64,000 nt of DNA, taken from assembly GCF_001668575.1 (NCBI RefSeq), contig NZ_LZMD01000046.1:62001-126000 (forward strand), in the 5' to 3' direction. Below are positions 1 through 8,021 of this stretch, piece after piece. The notes below the pieces were generated by a model. It did not search any database, had not been told where the DNA came from, and saw only the letters and a list, made by a program, of their open reading frames with translations. Source of the DNA: Mycobacterium sp. 1164985.4 (lineage in GTDB: Bacteria; Actinomycetota; Actinomycetes; Mycobacteriales; Mycobacteriaceae). Both the position numbers and the translations under genes were made by a program. Each line of letters starts with the position of its first letter. The first letter of the stretch is position 1.

Positions 1-282
1 CGACGTGCCGTTGGCGCTGGCGCGGCCGGGGGCGCCGGCGCGGAAGTACTCCTCCTCGTAGACCACCCACTGCAGCAGGCTGGCGTCGCGGCCGCCGTAC
101 TTCTCCGGCCAGGTGATCACCGACAATCCGGCATCGTAGAGCACCTTGTCCCAGCGGCGGTGCTGCTCGAAACCTTCGGCGGTGTCGTAGGACTTCGTGG
201 GGAACGAGTCTCGGTTCCGGGCGAGGAACTCGCGCACCTCGGCCTGGAACTCGAGTGTGGCGTCGTCGAAATTCAGGTCCAT
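1..282 (-). CDS. fadE31: Acyl-CoA dehydrogenase FadE31, N-terminal part (cut by window edge)
   Basis: The first 94 residues of an acyl-CoA dehydrogenase; the rest lies left of the window. The protein begins MDLNFDDATLEFQAEVREF and contains ITWPEKYGGRDAS, close to what I remember of M. tuberculosis FadE31 (Rv3562). The family uses FAD to make 2-enoyl-CoA thioesters; this member belongs to the KstR2-controlled degradation of steroid rings C/D. Its ATG overlaps the fadD3 stop (TGATG), so the two genes should be translationally coupled in one leftward operon. Only the N-terminal helical region is visible, so catalytic residues cannot be checked. Confidence 0.9.
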   Translation of the reverse strand, partial: MDLNFDDATLEFQAEVREFLARNRDSFPTKSYDTAEGFEQHRRWDKVLYDAGLSVITWPEKYGGRDASLLQWVVYEEEYFRAGAPGRASANGTS

Positions 283-1862
283 CAGGAAGATCCGGCCCTC
301 TCGCGCAGCTGTGGTTTGAGTACCTTGCCCCCGGCGTTCCGTGGCAACGCATCCAGGAACTCCACCGATCGGGGAGCCTTGAAGTTCGCCAAATGTTGCC
401 GGGTGTAGGCGATTACGGCTTCTTGGTCGAGTGCGGTGCCGGGTTTCAGAACGACGTAAGCCTTGCCGACCTCGCCGAGCCGATCGTCCGGCACGCCGAT
501 CACGGCAGCTTCGGCGACGCCGTCCAGCCGTGCCAGCACCTGCTCGATCTCGGCCGGATAGACGTTGAACCCGCCGCATATGTACATGTCCTTGAGACGG
601 TCGGTGATGCGCAGGTTGCCGTTATCGTCGACGGTGCCGACATCGCCCGTGTGCAGCCAGCCCTCGGGGTCGATGGCCGCAGCGGTGGATTCGGGGTCGT
701 CGAGGTAACCCAGCATCACGTTCGGACCGCGCAGCAGCACCTCGCCCGTGCTCGAATCTTCACCGTTCAGCCCGCCTCCGTCGATGCGCAGTTCGAAATC
801 GGCAATGGGGCGTCCGGACGTGGTGGCCACGGTGACCGCGTCGTCGTCGGGACGGCACATCGTGCCGAAACCGCTCGCCTCGGTGAGGCCGTAGGCGGTC
901 AGCACGATGTCGATGTCGAGTTCGGTCTGCATACGCTCGATCAACACGACCGGGATCGTGGCGGCACCGGTGACCGCGAACCGCAGCGAGCTCAGGTCGT
1001 AGTCGGCGCGCTTGGGATGGTCGAGCAGCGTCTGGTAGATCGTCGGCGGTCCCGGCAGCACGGTGATGCGGTGCTCCTGCACGGCGGCCATCGTCTTCTC
1101 GGGATCGAACGTCAGCTGGGGGATGAGCGTGGCGCCGGTCTGCAGGCAGGCGAGGATGCCCGCCTTGTATCCGAAGTTGTGGAAGAACGGGTTGATGCAC
1201 AGATAGCGGTCGTCGCTGGTGAGCCGGCCGCACTCGGCCCAGGCCGCGGGGGCGTCGAGCGACTGCCGGTGCGCGCACAGCGCGCCCTTGCTGCGGCCGG
1301 TGGTGCCCGAGGTGAACAGGATGTCGGACACGTCGTCGGGTTGTACCGCGGCGGCGCGGGTGTCCACCGCATCCAGGTCGGTGCCGGCGGCGATGAAGTC
1401 GTCCCAGGTGCCGTCGTCCTTCTCGATCGGCACCCGGACCACGTGGCGTAGCTGCGGGAGGGCGGCGCGGTCGATGGAGGCGGCCTTATCGGCGCCGAGG
1501 AACTCACCCGATGCGAACAGCAACGGCGCCCCGGTGCGGGACAAGATGTCGGTGGCCTCGCTCGCGGTGTAGCGCGTATTGAGCGGGACGACGACCCCGC
1601 CCGCGTAGTGGGTGCCCAAACAGGCGACGACCCAGTGCCACGTATTCGGCGACCAGATGGCGACGCGATCACCGGCCGTGATACCGAGGGCGATCATGGC
1701 TGCGGCCGCCCTGCGGACCTCGTCGCGCAGCTGCGCGAAGGTGAAGGTGCGACCATCTGTGACCAGCGCATCGTGGTCGGAGAACCGGTCGGCGATCCGG
1801 TCGAGGACCCCGGGGATGGTCCGCCGATCGTCCCCTGGCCTTCGGCCGTGGCCCCACGTCAT
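282..1862 (-). CDS. fadD3: HIP-CoA synthetase FadD3
   Basis: A 526-residue ANL-family acyl-CoA synthetase that activates HIP, the C/D-ring propionate left after ring A/B removal, to HIP-CoA. The ATP-binding loop TSGTTGRSKG is at about residues 184-193, the hinge region DRLKDMYICGGFNVYPAE lies near residue 430, and the adenylation lysine in NAGGK is about residue 513. Many stretches match remembered M. tuberculosis FadD3 (Rv3561), for example IWSPNTWHWVVACL. The frame stays open upstream to 2897, but that part only shadows fadE30. The ATG at 1862 lies just beyond the KstR2 box and gives a near-family length. It is divergent from fadE30 and heads the leftward fadD3-fadE31 operon. Confidence 0.95.
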   Translation of the reverse strand: MTWGHGRRPGDDRRTIPGVLDRIADRFSDHDALVTDGRTFTFAQLRDEVRRAAAAMIALGITAGDRVAIWSPNTWHWVVACLGTHYAGGVVVPLNTRYTASEATDILSRTGAPLLFASGEFLGADKAASIDRAALPQLRHVVRVPIEKDDGTWDDFIAAGTDLDAVDTRAAAVQPDDVSDILFTSGTTGRSKGALCAHRQSLDAPAAWAECGRLTSDDRYLCINPFFHNFGYKAGILACLQTGATLIPQLTFDPEKTMAAVQEHRITVLPGPPTIYQTLLDHPKRADYDLSSLRFAVTGAATIPVVLIERMQTELDIDIVLTAYGLTEASGFGTMCRPDDDAVTVATTSGRPIADFELRIDGGGLNGEDSSTGEVLLRGPNVMLGYLDDPESTAAAIDPEGWLHTGDVGTVDDNGNLRITDRLKDMYICGGFNVYPAEIEQVLARLDGVAEAAVIGVPDDRLGEVGKAYVVLKPGTALDQEAVIAYTRQHLANFKAPRSVEFLDALPRNAGGKVLKPQLRERAGSS

Positions 1863-1880
1863 CGAATGCTCCTCTAACAA

Positions 1881-1894
1881 AGCAAGTGCTTGGT
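1881..1894. promoter_or_regulatory. KstR2 operator between fadD3 and fadE30
   Basis: AGCAAGTGCTTGGT contains the KstR2 half-sites CAAG-nn-CTTG at 1883-1892. It lies in the 48-bp gap between two divergent pathway genes, so one repressor dimer could close both promoters. KstR2 responds to HIP-CoA, the FadD3 product. Confidence 0.88.
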
Positions 1895-1898
1895 AGGT

Positions 1899-1904
1899 TA
1901 GCCT
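1899..1904 (+). promoter_or_regulatory. -10 element of a leaderless fadE30 promoter
   Basis: TAGCCT ends exactly 6 nt before the GTG at 1911, the spacing expected when transcription starts on the first base of the start codon. No ribosome binding site is seen. A short inverted repeat (GTAGG-TTAG-CCTAC, 1893-1906) overlaps it. Confidence 0.6.
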
Positions 1905-1910
1905 ACAAGG

Positions 1911-3089
1911 GTGATTGAGGTCGAGGAGTTCCGGGCCGAGGTCCGTGACTGGCTTGCTGCCAACCTCGTCGGCGAGTACGCCGCGCTCAAGGGGCTCGGC
2001 GGGCCGGGGCGAGAGCACGAGGCATTCGAGGAGCGCCGAGCGTGGAACCAGCATCTGGCGGCGGCGGGGTTGACATGCCTGGGTTGGCCGGAAGAGCACG
2101 GCGGGCGCGGGCTGTCGGTTGCACACCGGGTCGCGTTCTACGAGGAATATGCGATCGCGAACGCCCCGGCGAAAGTCAACCACTTCGGTGAGGAGTTGCT
2201 CGGGCCGACGCTCATCGCGTACGGCACCCCCGAGCAGCAGCAGCGATTCCTGCCGAAGATCCTCGACGTCACCGAGTTGTGGTGTCAGGGCTACTCCGAA
2301 CCGGGCGCCGGTAGCGACCTCGCCAATGTGTCGACCACCGCCGAACTCGACGGCGACCAGTGGGTGATCAACGGCCAGAAGGTGTGGACGTCGCTGGCGC
2401 ACTGGGCGCAGTGGTGCTTCGTCGTGGCCCGCACCGAGAAGGGCTCCAGGCGGCACGCGGGCCTGTCGTACCTGCTGGTCCCGCTGGATCAGCCGGGCGT
2501 GGAGATCCGCCCGATCGTGCAGCTGACCGGCGATTCGGAGTTCAACGAGGTCTTCTTCGATGACGCCCGCACGGACGCGTCGTTGGTGGTGGGCGAGCCG
2601 GGCGACGGCTGGCGGGTGGCCATGGGCACGCTGACGTTCGAGCGCGGTGTGTCGACGCTGGGGCAACAGATCGAGTACGCACGCGAGCTGTCCGGGGTTG
2701 CCGAGTTGGCCAAACGCACGGGCGCCGCGGATGATCCGTTGATCCGCGAGCGGCTGGCCCGGTCGTGGGCGGGCCTGCGGACGATGCGGTCGTATGCGCT
2801 GGCGACGATGGACCTCGGGCAGCACCGGAGCCGTCCCGGCGGCGACATGGGCGGGGGCCAAGACAACGTGTCGAAGCTGTTGTGGGCCAACTGGCATCGT
2901 GAGCTCGGCGAGATCGCGATGGATGTGCTCAGCCGCGAAGGCTTGACGCTGACCGACGGGGACTTCAGCGAGTGGCAGCGGCTGTACCTGTTCTCGCGGG
3001 CGGACACCATCTACGGCGGATCAAACGAGGTGCAGCGCAACATCATCGCCGAGCGGGTGCTCGGCCTACCGAGGGAACCAAAAGGGTGA
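1911..3089 (+). CDS. fadE30: Acyl-CoA dehydrogenase FadE30
   Basis: A 392-residue acyl-CoA dehydrogenase starting with GTG. It has the flavin/substrate motif GYSEPGAGSDL near residue 128, VWTSLAHWAQWC after it, and the C-terminal GGSNEVQRNIIAERVLG. It is collinear with M. tuberculosis FadE30 (Rv3560c), which acts early in beta-oxidation of the HIP-CoA propionyl side chain. It is the first gene of a rightward KstR2 operon and overlaps ipdF by 4 bp (GTGA). The leaderless promoter and KstR2 box directly upstream support the GTG start. Confidence 0.93.
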   Translation: MIEVEEFRAEVRDWLAANLVGEYAALKGLGGPGREHEAFEERRAWNQHLAAAGLTCLGWPEEHGGRGLSVAHRVAFYEEYAIANAPAKVNHFGEELLGPTLIAYGTPEQQQRFLPKILDVTELWCQGYSEPGAGSDLANVSTTAELDGDQWVINGQKVWTSLAHWAQWCFVVARTEKGSRRHAGLSYLLVPLDQPGVEIRPIVQLTGDSEFNEVFFDDARTDASLVVGEPGDGWRVAMGTLTFERGVSTLGQQIEYARELSGVAELAKRTGAADDPLIRERLARSWAGLRTMRSYALATMDLGQHRSRPGGDMGGGQDNVSKLLWANWHRELGEIAMDVLSREGLTLTDGDFSEWQRLYLFSRADTIYGGSNEVQRNIIAERVLGLPREPKG

Positions 3090-3880
3090 CGAAGGATCTT
3101 TCTGCAGCTCCGAAAGAGATTGACGGACACGGCCTGCTGACCGGCAAGGTCGTCGTCGTGACGGCGGCGGCCGGCACAGGCATCGGCTCGGCGGTGGCAC
3201 GTCGGGCGCTGGCCGAGGGGGCCGATGTGGTCGTGTCCGATCACCACGAACGGCGGCTGGGTGAGACCCGCGACCAGTTGCAGGAACTCGGCTTGGGCCG
3301 CGTCGAGAGTGTCGTGTGCGATGTCACCTCGACCGCGCAGGTGGACGCGCTGATCGCGTCGACGACGGCGCGGCTGGGCCGGCTCGACGTCTTGGTCAAC
3401 AATGCGGGCCTGGGCGGACAGACACCGGTCATCGACATGACCGACGAGGAGTGGGACCGCGTCCTCAATGTCACGCTGACCTCGGTGATGCGTGCGACGC
3501 GGGCGGCGTTGCGATACTTCCGCGAAGCCGACCACGGCGGCGTGATCGTCAACAACGCCAGCGTATTGGGTTGGCGCGCACAGCATTCGCAGTCACATTA
3601 CGCGGCGGCCAAGGCGGGCGTGATGGCGCTGACGAGATGCAGTGCGATCGAAGGCGTCGAGTACGGGGTGCGCGTCAACGCGGTGTCCCCGAGCATCGCG
3701 CGGCACAAGTTCCTGGAGAAAACCAGCAGCTCGGATCTGTTGGACCGGCTCTCCGAGGGCGAGGCGTTCGGTCGCGCGGCCGAGCCGTGGGAGGTCGCCG
3801 CGACGATCGCGTTCTTGGCCAGTGATTACTCCAGTTATCTGACTGGAGAGGTGATTTCGGTGTCGAGTCAGCGGGCTTAG
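3086..3880 (+). CDS. ipdF: Short-chain dehydrogenase IpdF
   Basis: A 264-residue SDR oxidoreductase. The Rossmann motif is slightly unusual (VTAAAGTGIGSAVA, near residue 26), followed by LVNNAGLGG, the catalytic serine in NNASVLGW and the catalytic pair in YAAAK. It corresponds to M. tuberculosis Rv3559c (IpdF), assigned to oxidation of a hydroxyacyl-CoA intermediate in C/D-ring breakdown. The GTG at 3086 overlaps the fadE30 stop; the longer upstream frame is only fadE30 read in another frame. Its 3' end overlaps the convergent small membrane gene by 4 bp. Confidence 0.9.
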   Translation: MTKDLSAAPKEIDGHGLLTGKVVVVTAAAGTGIGSAVARRALAEGADVVVSDHHERRLGETRDQLQELGLGRVESVVCDVTSTAQVDALIASTTARLGRLDVLVNNAGLGGQTPVIDMTDEEWDRVLNVTLTSVMRATRAALRYFREADHGGVIVNNASVLGWRAQHSQSHYAAAKAGVMALTRCSAIEGVEYGVRVNAVSPSIARHKFLEKTSSSDLLDRLSEGEAFGRAAEPWEVAATIAFLASDYSSYLTGEVISVSSQRA

Positions 3881-4095
3881 CTGGTGACCCGTCTATCGGC
3901 GGTCCGCCGCGTGCCCGCTTTGTAGGCGATCAGATAAAGGATTGGGAAGGCACCGAGGGTCAGCACCGTCAAGAGCCCGAGTTGAATTTTCTGTTCAGCG
4001 GCGATGGGCCGGCGGGCATCGCGATACCCGAGAGAGATGGCGATGAACACGGCGATGGCACCCCAGCCAACCGGGATCCAGGCCGCGTCGGTCAC
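3877..4095 (-). CDS. Small two-helix membrane protein, unknown function
   Basis: A 72-residue protein with two hydrophobic segments (about residues 7-23 and 38-57) joined by a basic loop YRDARRPIAAEQK. It begins with GTG at 4095 and ends inside the ipdF stop region. The codon pattern looks genuine and the hydropathy is regular, so I accept it as a gene. In M. tuberculosis, as I recall, a PPE gene (PPE64) occupies this position between ipdF and kstR2, so this is a lineage-specific filler. It is convergent to ipdF and divergent from kstR2. No family recognised. Confidence 0.6.
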   Translation of the reverse strand: MTDAAWIPVGWGAIAVFIAISLGYRDARRPIAAEQKIQLGLLTVLTLGAFPILYLIAYKAGTRRTADRRVTS

Positions 4096-4144
4096 CGCTC
4101 ATGTGTACCGAACCTCGGATCGAGAACGCACACGGCAGTAGCCG

Positions 4145-4158
4145 AGCAAGCGCTTGGT
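4145..4158. promoter_or_regulatory. KstR2 operator upstream of kstR2
   Basis: AGCAAGCGCTTGGT holds the perfect palindrome CAAGCGCTTG (4147-4156). It lies just before kstR2 and is consistent with negative autoregulation. Confidence 0.88.
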
Positions 4159-4161
4159 TGA

Positions 4162-4167
4162 TACCCT
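4162..4167 (+). promoter_or_regulatory. -10 element of a leaderless kstR2 promoter
   Basis: TACCCT ends 6 nt before a GTG at 4174. The spacing matches the other leaderless starts in this window and favours GTG 4174 over GTG 4168. Confidence 0.5.
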
Positions 4168-4173
4168 GTGTCA

Positions 4174-4794
4174 GTGGGTCAGGTGCCACAGAAGCAACCG
4201 TCGGTGAGCCAGCCGCCGACGCGTAGGGATGAGCTGCTCGAGCTCGCGGCGAAGATGTTCGCCGAACGCGGCCTGCGCGCGACGACGGTGCGCGACATCG
4301 CCGACTCCGCGGGCATCCTCTCCGGCAGCCTGTATCACCACTTCTCCTCGAAGGAGGAAATGGTGGACGAGGTCCTGCGGGGCTTCCTCGACTGGCTGTT
4401 CGCGCGGTACCAGGAGATCGTCGACACCGAGCCCAACCCGCTGGAACGCCTCAAGGGCCTGTTCATGACCTCGTTCGAGGCGATCGAACGCCGGCACGCG
4501 CAGGTGGTCATCTATCAGGACGAGGCGAAGCGGCTGTCCGGGCAGGAGCGGTTCTCCTACGTCGAGCAGCGCAACAAAGAGCAGCGCAAGATGTGGCTCG
4601 ACCTGCTCAACCAGGGCGTCGAGGAGGGTTACTTTCGGCCCGACATCGACGTCGACCTGGTGTACCGGTTCATCCGTGACACGACATGGGTTTCGGTCCG
4701 CTGGTATCAGCCGGGCGGACCCCTCACGGCCGAGGAAGTCGGCCGTCAGTACCTCGCTATCGTTCTTGGTGGCATCACAAGAGAGAAGGACTGA
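4174..4794 (+). CDS. kstR2: TetR-family repressor KstR2
   Basis: A 206-residue TetR regulator. The N-terminal helix-turn-helix is in RDELLELAAKMFAERG ... TVRDIADSAGI ... LYHHFSSKEEM, and the C-terminal ligand domain includes VVIYQDEAKRLSG and FIRDTTWVSVRWY. It is nearly collinear with M. tuberculosis KstR2 (Rv3557c), the HIP-CoA-responsive repressor of the C/D-ring regulon. Two in-frame GTGs (4168, 4174) are possible; I chose 4174 from the -10 spacing. It is followed 2 bp later by fadA6 in the same operon. Confidence 0.93.
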   Translation: MGQVPQKQPSVSQPPTRRDELLELAAKMFAERGLRATTVRDIADSAGILSGSLYHHFSSKEEMVDEVLRGFLDWLFARYQEIVDTEPNPLERLKGLFMTSFEAIERRHAQVVIYQDEAKRLSGQERFSYVEQRNKEQRKMWLDLLNQGVEEGYFRPDIDVDLVYRFIRDTTWVSVRWYQPGGPLTAEEVGRQYLAIVLGGITREKD

Positions 4795-4796
4795 TC

Positions 4797-5954
4797 ATGG
4801 CTGCAGCTTCACAGGCCTATGTCATCGACGCTGTTCGCACCGCAGTCGGTAAGCGCAACGGATCGCTGGCCGGGGTCCACCCGGTGGATCTGGGCGCGGC
4901 GGGATGGCGCGGGTTGTTCGACCGCGTCGACGTGGATCCCGGCGCCGTCGACGACGTGATCGGGGGCTGCGTGGACGCGATCGGACCGCAGGCCGGCAAC
5001 ATTGCCCGGCTCTCATGGCTAGCGGCCGGCTTCCCCGAGGAGGTCCCGGGCGTCACCGTCGATCGCCAGTGCGGGTCCAGCCAGCAGGCCATTTCCTTTG
5101 GCGCACAAGCGATCATGTCCGGAACGGCCGACCTGATCGTGGCCGGCGGAATGCAGAACATGAGCCAGATTCCGATCTCATCGGCGATGACCGTCGCCGA
5201 GCAATTCGGATTCACTTCTCCCACAAACGAATCGAAGAGCTGGCTGCACCGGTACGGGGACCAGGAGATCTCACAGTTCCGCGGCGCCGAGCTGATTGCA
5301 GAGAAGTGGAACATCTCCCGCGAGGAGATGGAGCAGTACTCGTTGACGAGCCACCAGCGTGCGCAGGAGGCGATTCGCTCCGGCTACTTCGAGAACGAGA
5401 TCATTCCGGTCGACGGTTTCGTCACCGACGAAGGTCCCCGCGACACCTCACTGGAGAAGATGGCCGGTCTCAAGACCCTGGTGGACGGCGGCCGGCTGAC
5501 CGCGGCGATGGCCAGCCAGATCTCCGACGGCGCCAGCGCGGTGCTGTTGGCCTCTGAGCAGGCCGTCAAGGAGCACGGGCTGAAGCCGCGTGCCCGCATT
5601 CACCACATCAGCGCCCGCGGCGCGGACCCGGTGTTCATGTTGACCGGGCCGATCCCCGCAACGGAGTACGCGTTGAAGAAGACCGGCCTGTCGATCGACG
5701 ACATCGACACCGTCGAGATCAACGAAGCCTTTGCGCCCGTCGTGATGGCCTGGCTGAAAGAGACCGGCGCCGACCCCGCCAAGGTGAACCCCAGCGGCGG
5801 GGCGATCGCACTCGGCCATCCACTGGGCGCGACGGGCGCCAAGCTCTTCGCCACAATGCTGAACACGTTGGAGCGCACCGGCGGTCGCTACGGCCTGCAG
5901 ACGATGTGTGAAGGCGGCGGAACCGCAAACGTGACGATCATCGAACGCCTCTGA
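4797..5954 (+). CDS. fadA6: Acetyl-CoA acyltransferase (thiolase) FadA6
   Basis: A 385-residue thiolase. The acylated cysteine is C92 in DRQCGSSQQA; the histidine of GHPLGATG and the second cysteine of MCEGGG complete the active site, and NEAF is also present. It corresponds to M. tuberculosis FadA6 (Rv3556c), which cleaves late open-chain CoA intermediates of rings C/D. ATG 4797 lies 2 bp after the kstR2 stop; the frame extends further upstream only through kstR2. The 3' end overlaps the convergent membrane gene by 17 bp. Confidence 0.93.
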   Translation: MAAASQAYVIDAVRTAVGKRNGSLAGVHPVDLGAAGWRGLFDRVDVDPGAVDDVIGGCVDAIGPQAGNIARLSWLAAGFPEEVPGVTVDRQCGSSQQAISFGAQAIMSGTADLIVAGGMQNMSQIPISSAMTVAEQFGFTSPTNESKSWLHRYGDQEISQFRGAELIAEKWNISREEMEQYSLTSHQRAQEAIRSGYFENEIIPVDGFVTDEGPRDTSLEKMAGLKTLVDGGRLTAAMASQISDGASAVLLASEQAVKEHGLKPRARIHHISARGADPVFMLTGPIPATEYALKKTGLSIDDIDTVEINEAFAPVVMAWLKETGADPAKVNPSGGAIALGHPLGATGAKLFATMLNTLERTGGRYGLQTMCEGGGTANVTIIERL

Positions 5955-6849
5955 GGTCATCGCGCTCACTTCGTATCAGCTCGCGTATCTCAACGAACCC
6001 GTTGTCTCGGCGCGCCTCCAAGATCCATATCAGGGCGATCACGGGCAGCGGAGCGACGGCCGCCCACCAGTTGGCGCTCGCGGGCAGGAGATCGGCGATG
6101 ACGTCGGCCCTCGAGGTCCCGTTCACCGTGGCCGGGAGCCACTCGTTGAGCAGCACCTCCAACGTGCGGGTCGTTTCGAAGGGGCCGATGGTGGTCGCGA
6201 CAACCCAACTGACACATGAGATCCCGAGCGACCATGGCCACGCCAACAGCAGCGACTGCCGATCCACCAGCTCGGCGGCGCACCGCACCGTTTCGGCGAG
6301 ATAGGCGACGCCCAGCGCCGCCAACAGCACCCCGATCTGCGCGGTGAGAAGGTCGTCGATGACCGGATGCGCCAACTCGTCGTCGCGATGAGTAGGCAAC
6401 CCGATGGCCAGCGCGACGAGCCCGGCAACCAGGGCGAGCGTGGCCAGCCGCGCCGCGGTGTCGCTGACGCGGTCGAACGAGTCGACGACCGTGCGGATCA
6501 CCAGGCGCGACGACGTCGTAGGTGCGGTTCGGTAGAAGACCATCAGCACAAGACCGGAGACGACGATGGCGATGAGCCAAGTCATCACGGCCGTGCCCAC
6601 CGCGGTCAGCGCCAGCGAACCGACCAGCGGAACCAACACGTCGTCGGTGCTGACACTGCTACGGATGACGACCAGCGGCACGGCGCCGAAGGCCAATACA
6701 CCGGCAAGGCCCAACATCAACGGGAACGTGAATCTCGTGAGATCGGCGGGATTCAGGTCGAGCTTGCGATTACGGACGGCGTGGATCTCGGTACCCAGCA
6801 CCGACCGCACATGCGACACCCAGCGCACCTGTGGTCCGCCGACCGTCAC
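5938..6849 (-). CDS. Multi-pass membrane protein, unknown function
   Basis: A 303-residue protein with about six hydrophobic segments: roughly residues 42-64, 75-105, 133-150, 171-187, 203-220 and a last one near 265-280 (PLPVIALIWILEARR). The charged C-terminus (EIRELIRSERDDLRG) is probably cytosolic. I recognise no family. Its start overlaps the stop of the upstream alcohol dehydrogenase by 4 bp, so both form one leftward transcript, while its 3' end runs 17 bp into fadA6. No KstR2 box precedes this pair, so it may not belong to the sterol regulon. Confidence 0.75.
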   Translation of the reverse strand: MTVGGPQVRWVSHVRSVLGTEIHAVRNRKLDLNPADLTRFTFPLMLGLAGVLAFGAVPLVVIRSSVSTDDVLVPLVGSLALTAVGTAVMTWLIAIVVSGLVLMVFYRTAPTTSSRLVIRTVVDSFDRVSDTAARLATLALVAGLVALAIGLPTHRDDELAHPVIDDLLTAQIGVLLAALGVAYLAETVRCAAELVDRQSLLLAWPWSLGISCVSWVVATTIGPFETTRTLEVLLNEWLPATVNGTSRADVIADLLPASANWWAAVAPLPVIALIWILEARRDNGFVEIRELIRSERDDLRGVR

Positions 6850-7964
6850 GAGTGGTCGTGGATGATCACACCGCGGATGTTGCGCCCCGCAAGCATGTCG
6901 TCGTAACCCTCGTTGATGTCGTTGAGTTTGTACTCCGCAGTGACGGTTTCGTCGAGCAAGAGCTTGCCGTCGCGATAGAGGTTGAGTAGCCGCGGTATAT
7001 CGGCGCGCGGATTGGCCTCGCCGTAGAGGCTGCCCAACAGCCGCTTCTGGAACAGCGTCATCATCGCCATCGACAATGTCGGCGTGACGTCGGCCATCGA
7101 GGCGATCGCGGTCATGACGACCGCGCCGCCCTTGCGGATGATATTGAGCGTCTCGTCGATCATCCGGCCTTCGAGCACGCCCATGGTCAGCAGCGCGGAA
7201 TCGGCCATCACGCCGCGGGTGAGCTCACCGACCAGTTCCATGGCCTCGGGCATGGACGTCACGAAGTGAGTGGCGCCGAACTCGAATGCCTTCTCCCGCT
7301 TGTCCTCCACGAGCTCGACCACGACGATGTGTTCCGCGCCGGCCAGTCGTGCGCCCTGGATTGCGCCGCTTCCGATGCCGCCGCACCCGATGATCACGAC
7401 CGTGTCGCCGGGGCTGACGTCGGCGGTGTTCACGGCCGAACCCCAGCCCGTCATCACCCCGCAGCCCAGCAGGCAGGCCCGGGCCAGCGGAAAGTCGTCG
7501 TCGATCTTGACCACCGACGCCTCTGACAGCGTCCCGTACTGGGAGAAACTGCCCACGCCGGACAGGATTCCGACGTCCTTGCCCTGAACCTTGCGACGGT
7601 ATGTGCCGTCGGCCTGCAGACCGACCAGAATCAGCGCGCCGAGGTCGCACAGGTTCTGATGCCCGCTGGCGCACCAGCGGCAGCGCCCGCACGCGGGCAG
7701 GAACGAGCTGACCACGTGGTCGCCGACCTTGAGGTCGCGCACGCCCGGCCCCAGTTCGACGACGACACCGGCCCCTTCGTGGCCGCCGATGATCGGCAGC
7801 GGCACACCGGCGAAATCACCCGTGACGACGTGGTGGTCCGAATGGCACAGCCCCGTCGCCTCGAACGAGACGAGCACCTCACCTTCCTTCGGGCCGTCGA
7901 GGTCGATCTCCTCGATGCTCCACGGCTCGTTGAGTCCCCACAGAACGGCGGCGTTCGTCTTCAT
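6846..7964 (-). CDS. NDMA-dependent-type zinc alcohol dehydrogenase
   Basis: A 372-residue medium-chain zinc alcohol dehydrogenase. The catalytic zinc site is in ATGLCHSDHH and GGHEGAG, the structural zinc cysteines in CGRCRWCASGHQNLC (about residues 92-106), and the NAD motif is GCGGIGSGAIQGA. The sequence style matches the actinobacterial NDMA-dependent family, whose members hold their nicotinamide tightly and are linked with mycofactocin as external electron acceptor. The physiological alcohol is unknown; a sterol-derived one is only suggested by location. A possible leaderless promoter (TACACT, 7972-7977 on this strand) precedes ATG 7964. It is coupled to the downstream membrane protein. 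Confidence 0.88.
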   Translation of the reverse strand: MKTNAAVLWGLNEPWSIEEIDLDGPKEGEVLVSFEATGLCHSDHHVVTGDFAGVPLPIIGGHEGAGVVVELGPGVRDLKVGDHVVSSFLPACGRCRWCASGHQNLCDLGALILVGLQADGTYRRKVQGKDVGILSGVGSFSQYGTLSEASVVKIDDDFPLARACLLGCGVMTGWGSAVNTADVSPGDTVVIIGCGGIGSGAIQGARLAGAEHIVVVELVEDKREKAFEFGATHFVTSMPEAMELVGELTRGVMADSALLTMGVLEGRMIDETLNIIRKGGAVVMTAIASMADVTPTLSMAMMTLFQKRLLGSLYGEANPRADIPRLLNLYRDGKLLLDETVTAEYKLNDINEGYDDMLAGRNIRGVIIHDHS

Positions 7965-8021
7965 GGGCGCGAGTGTAGGAAACCCGCGCCCGGATTACGG
8001 GCGAATCGAAAGGCTTACCGT

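Noticed and set aside
255..1451. 398-codon plus-strand open frame opposite fadD3
   Set aside because: It mirrors fadD3 in the antisense frame; the Arg/His/Gly-rich translation has no domain and results from high GC at third positions.
1863..2897. Upstream extension of the fadD3 frame to 871 codons
   Set aside because: It runs antisense through fadE30 and across the KstR2 box; known FadD3 length fits the ATG at 1862.
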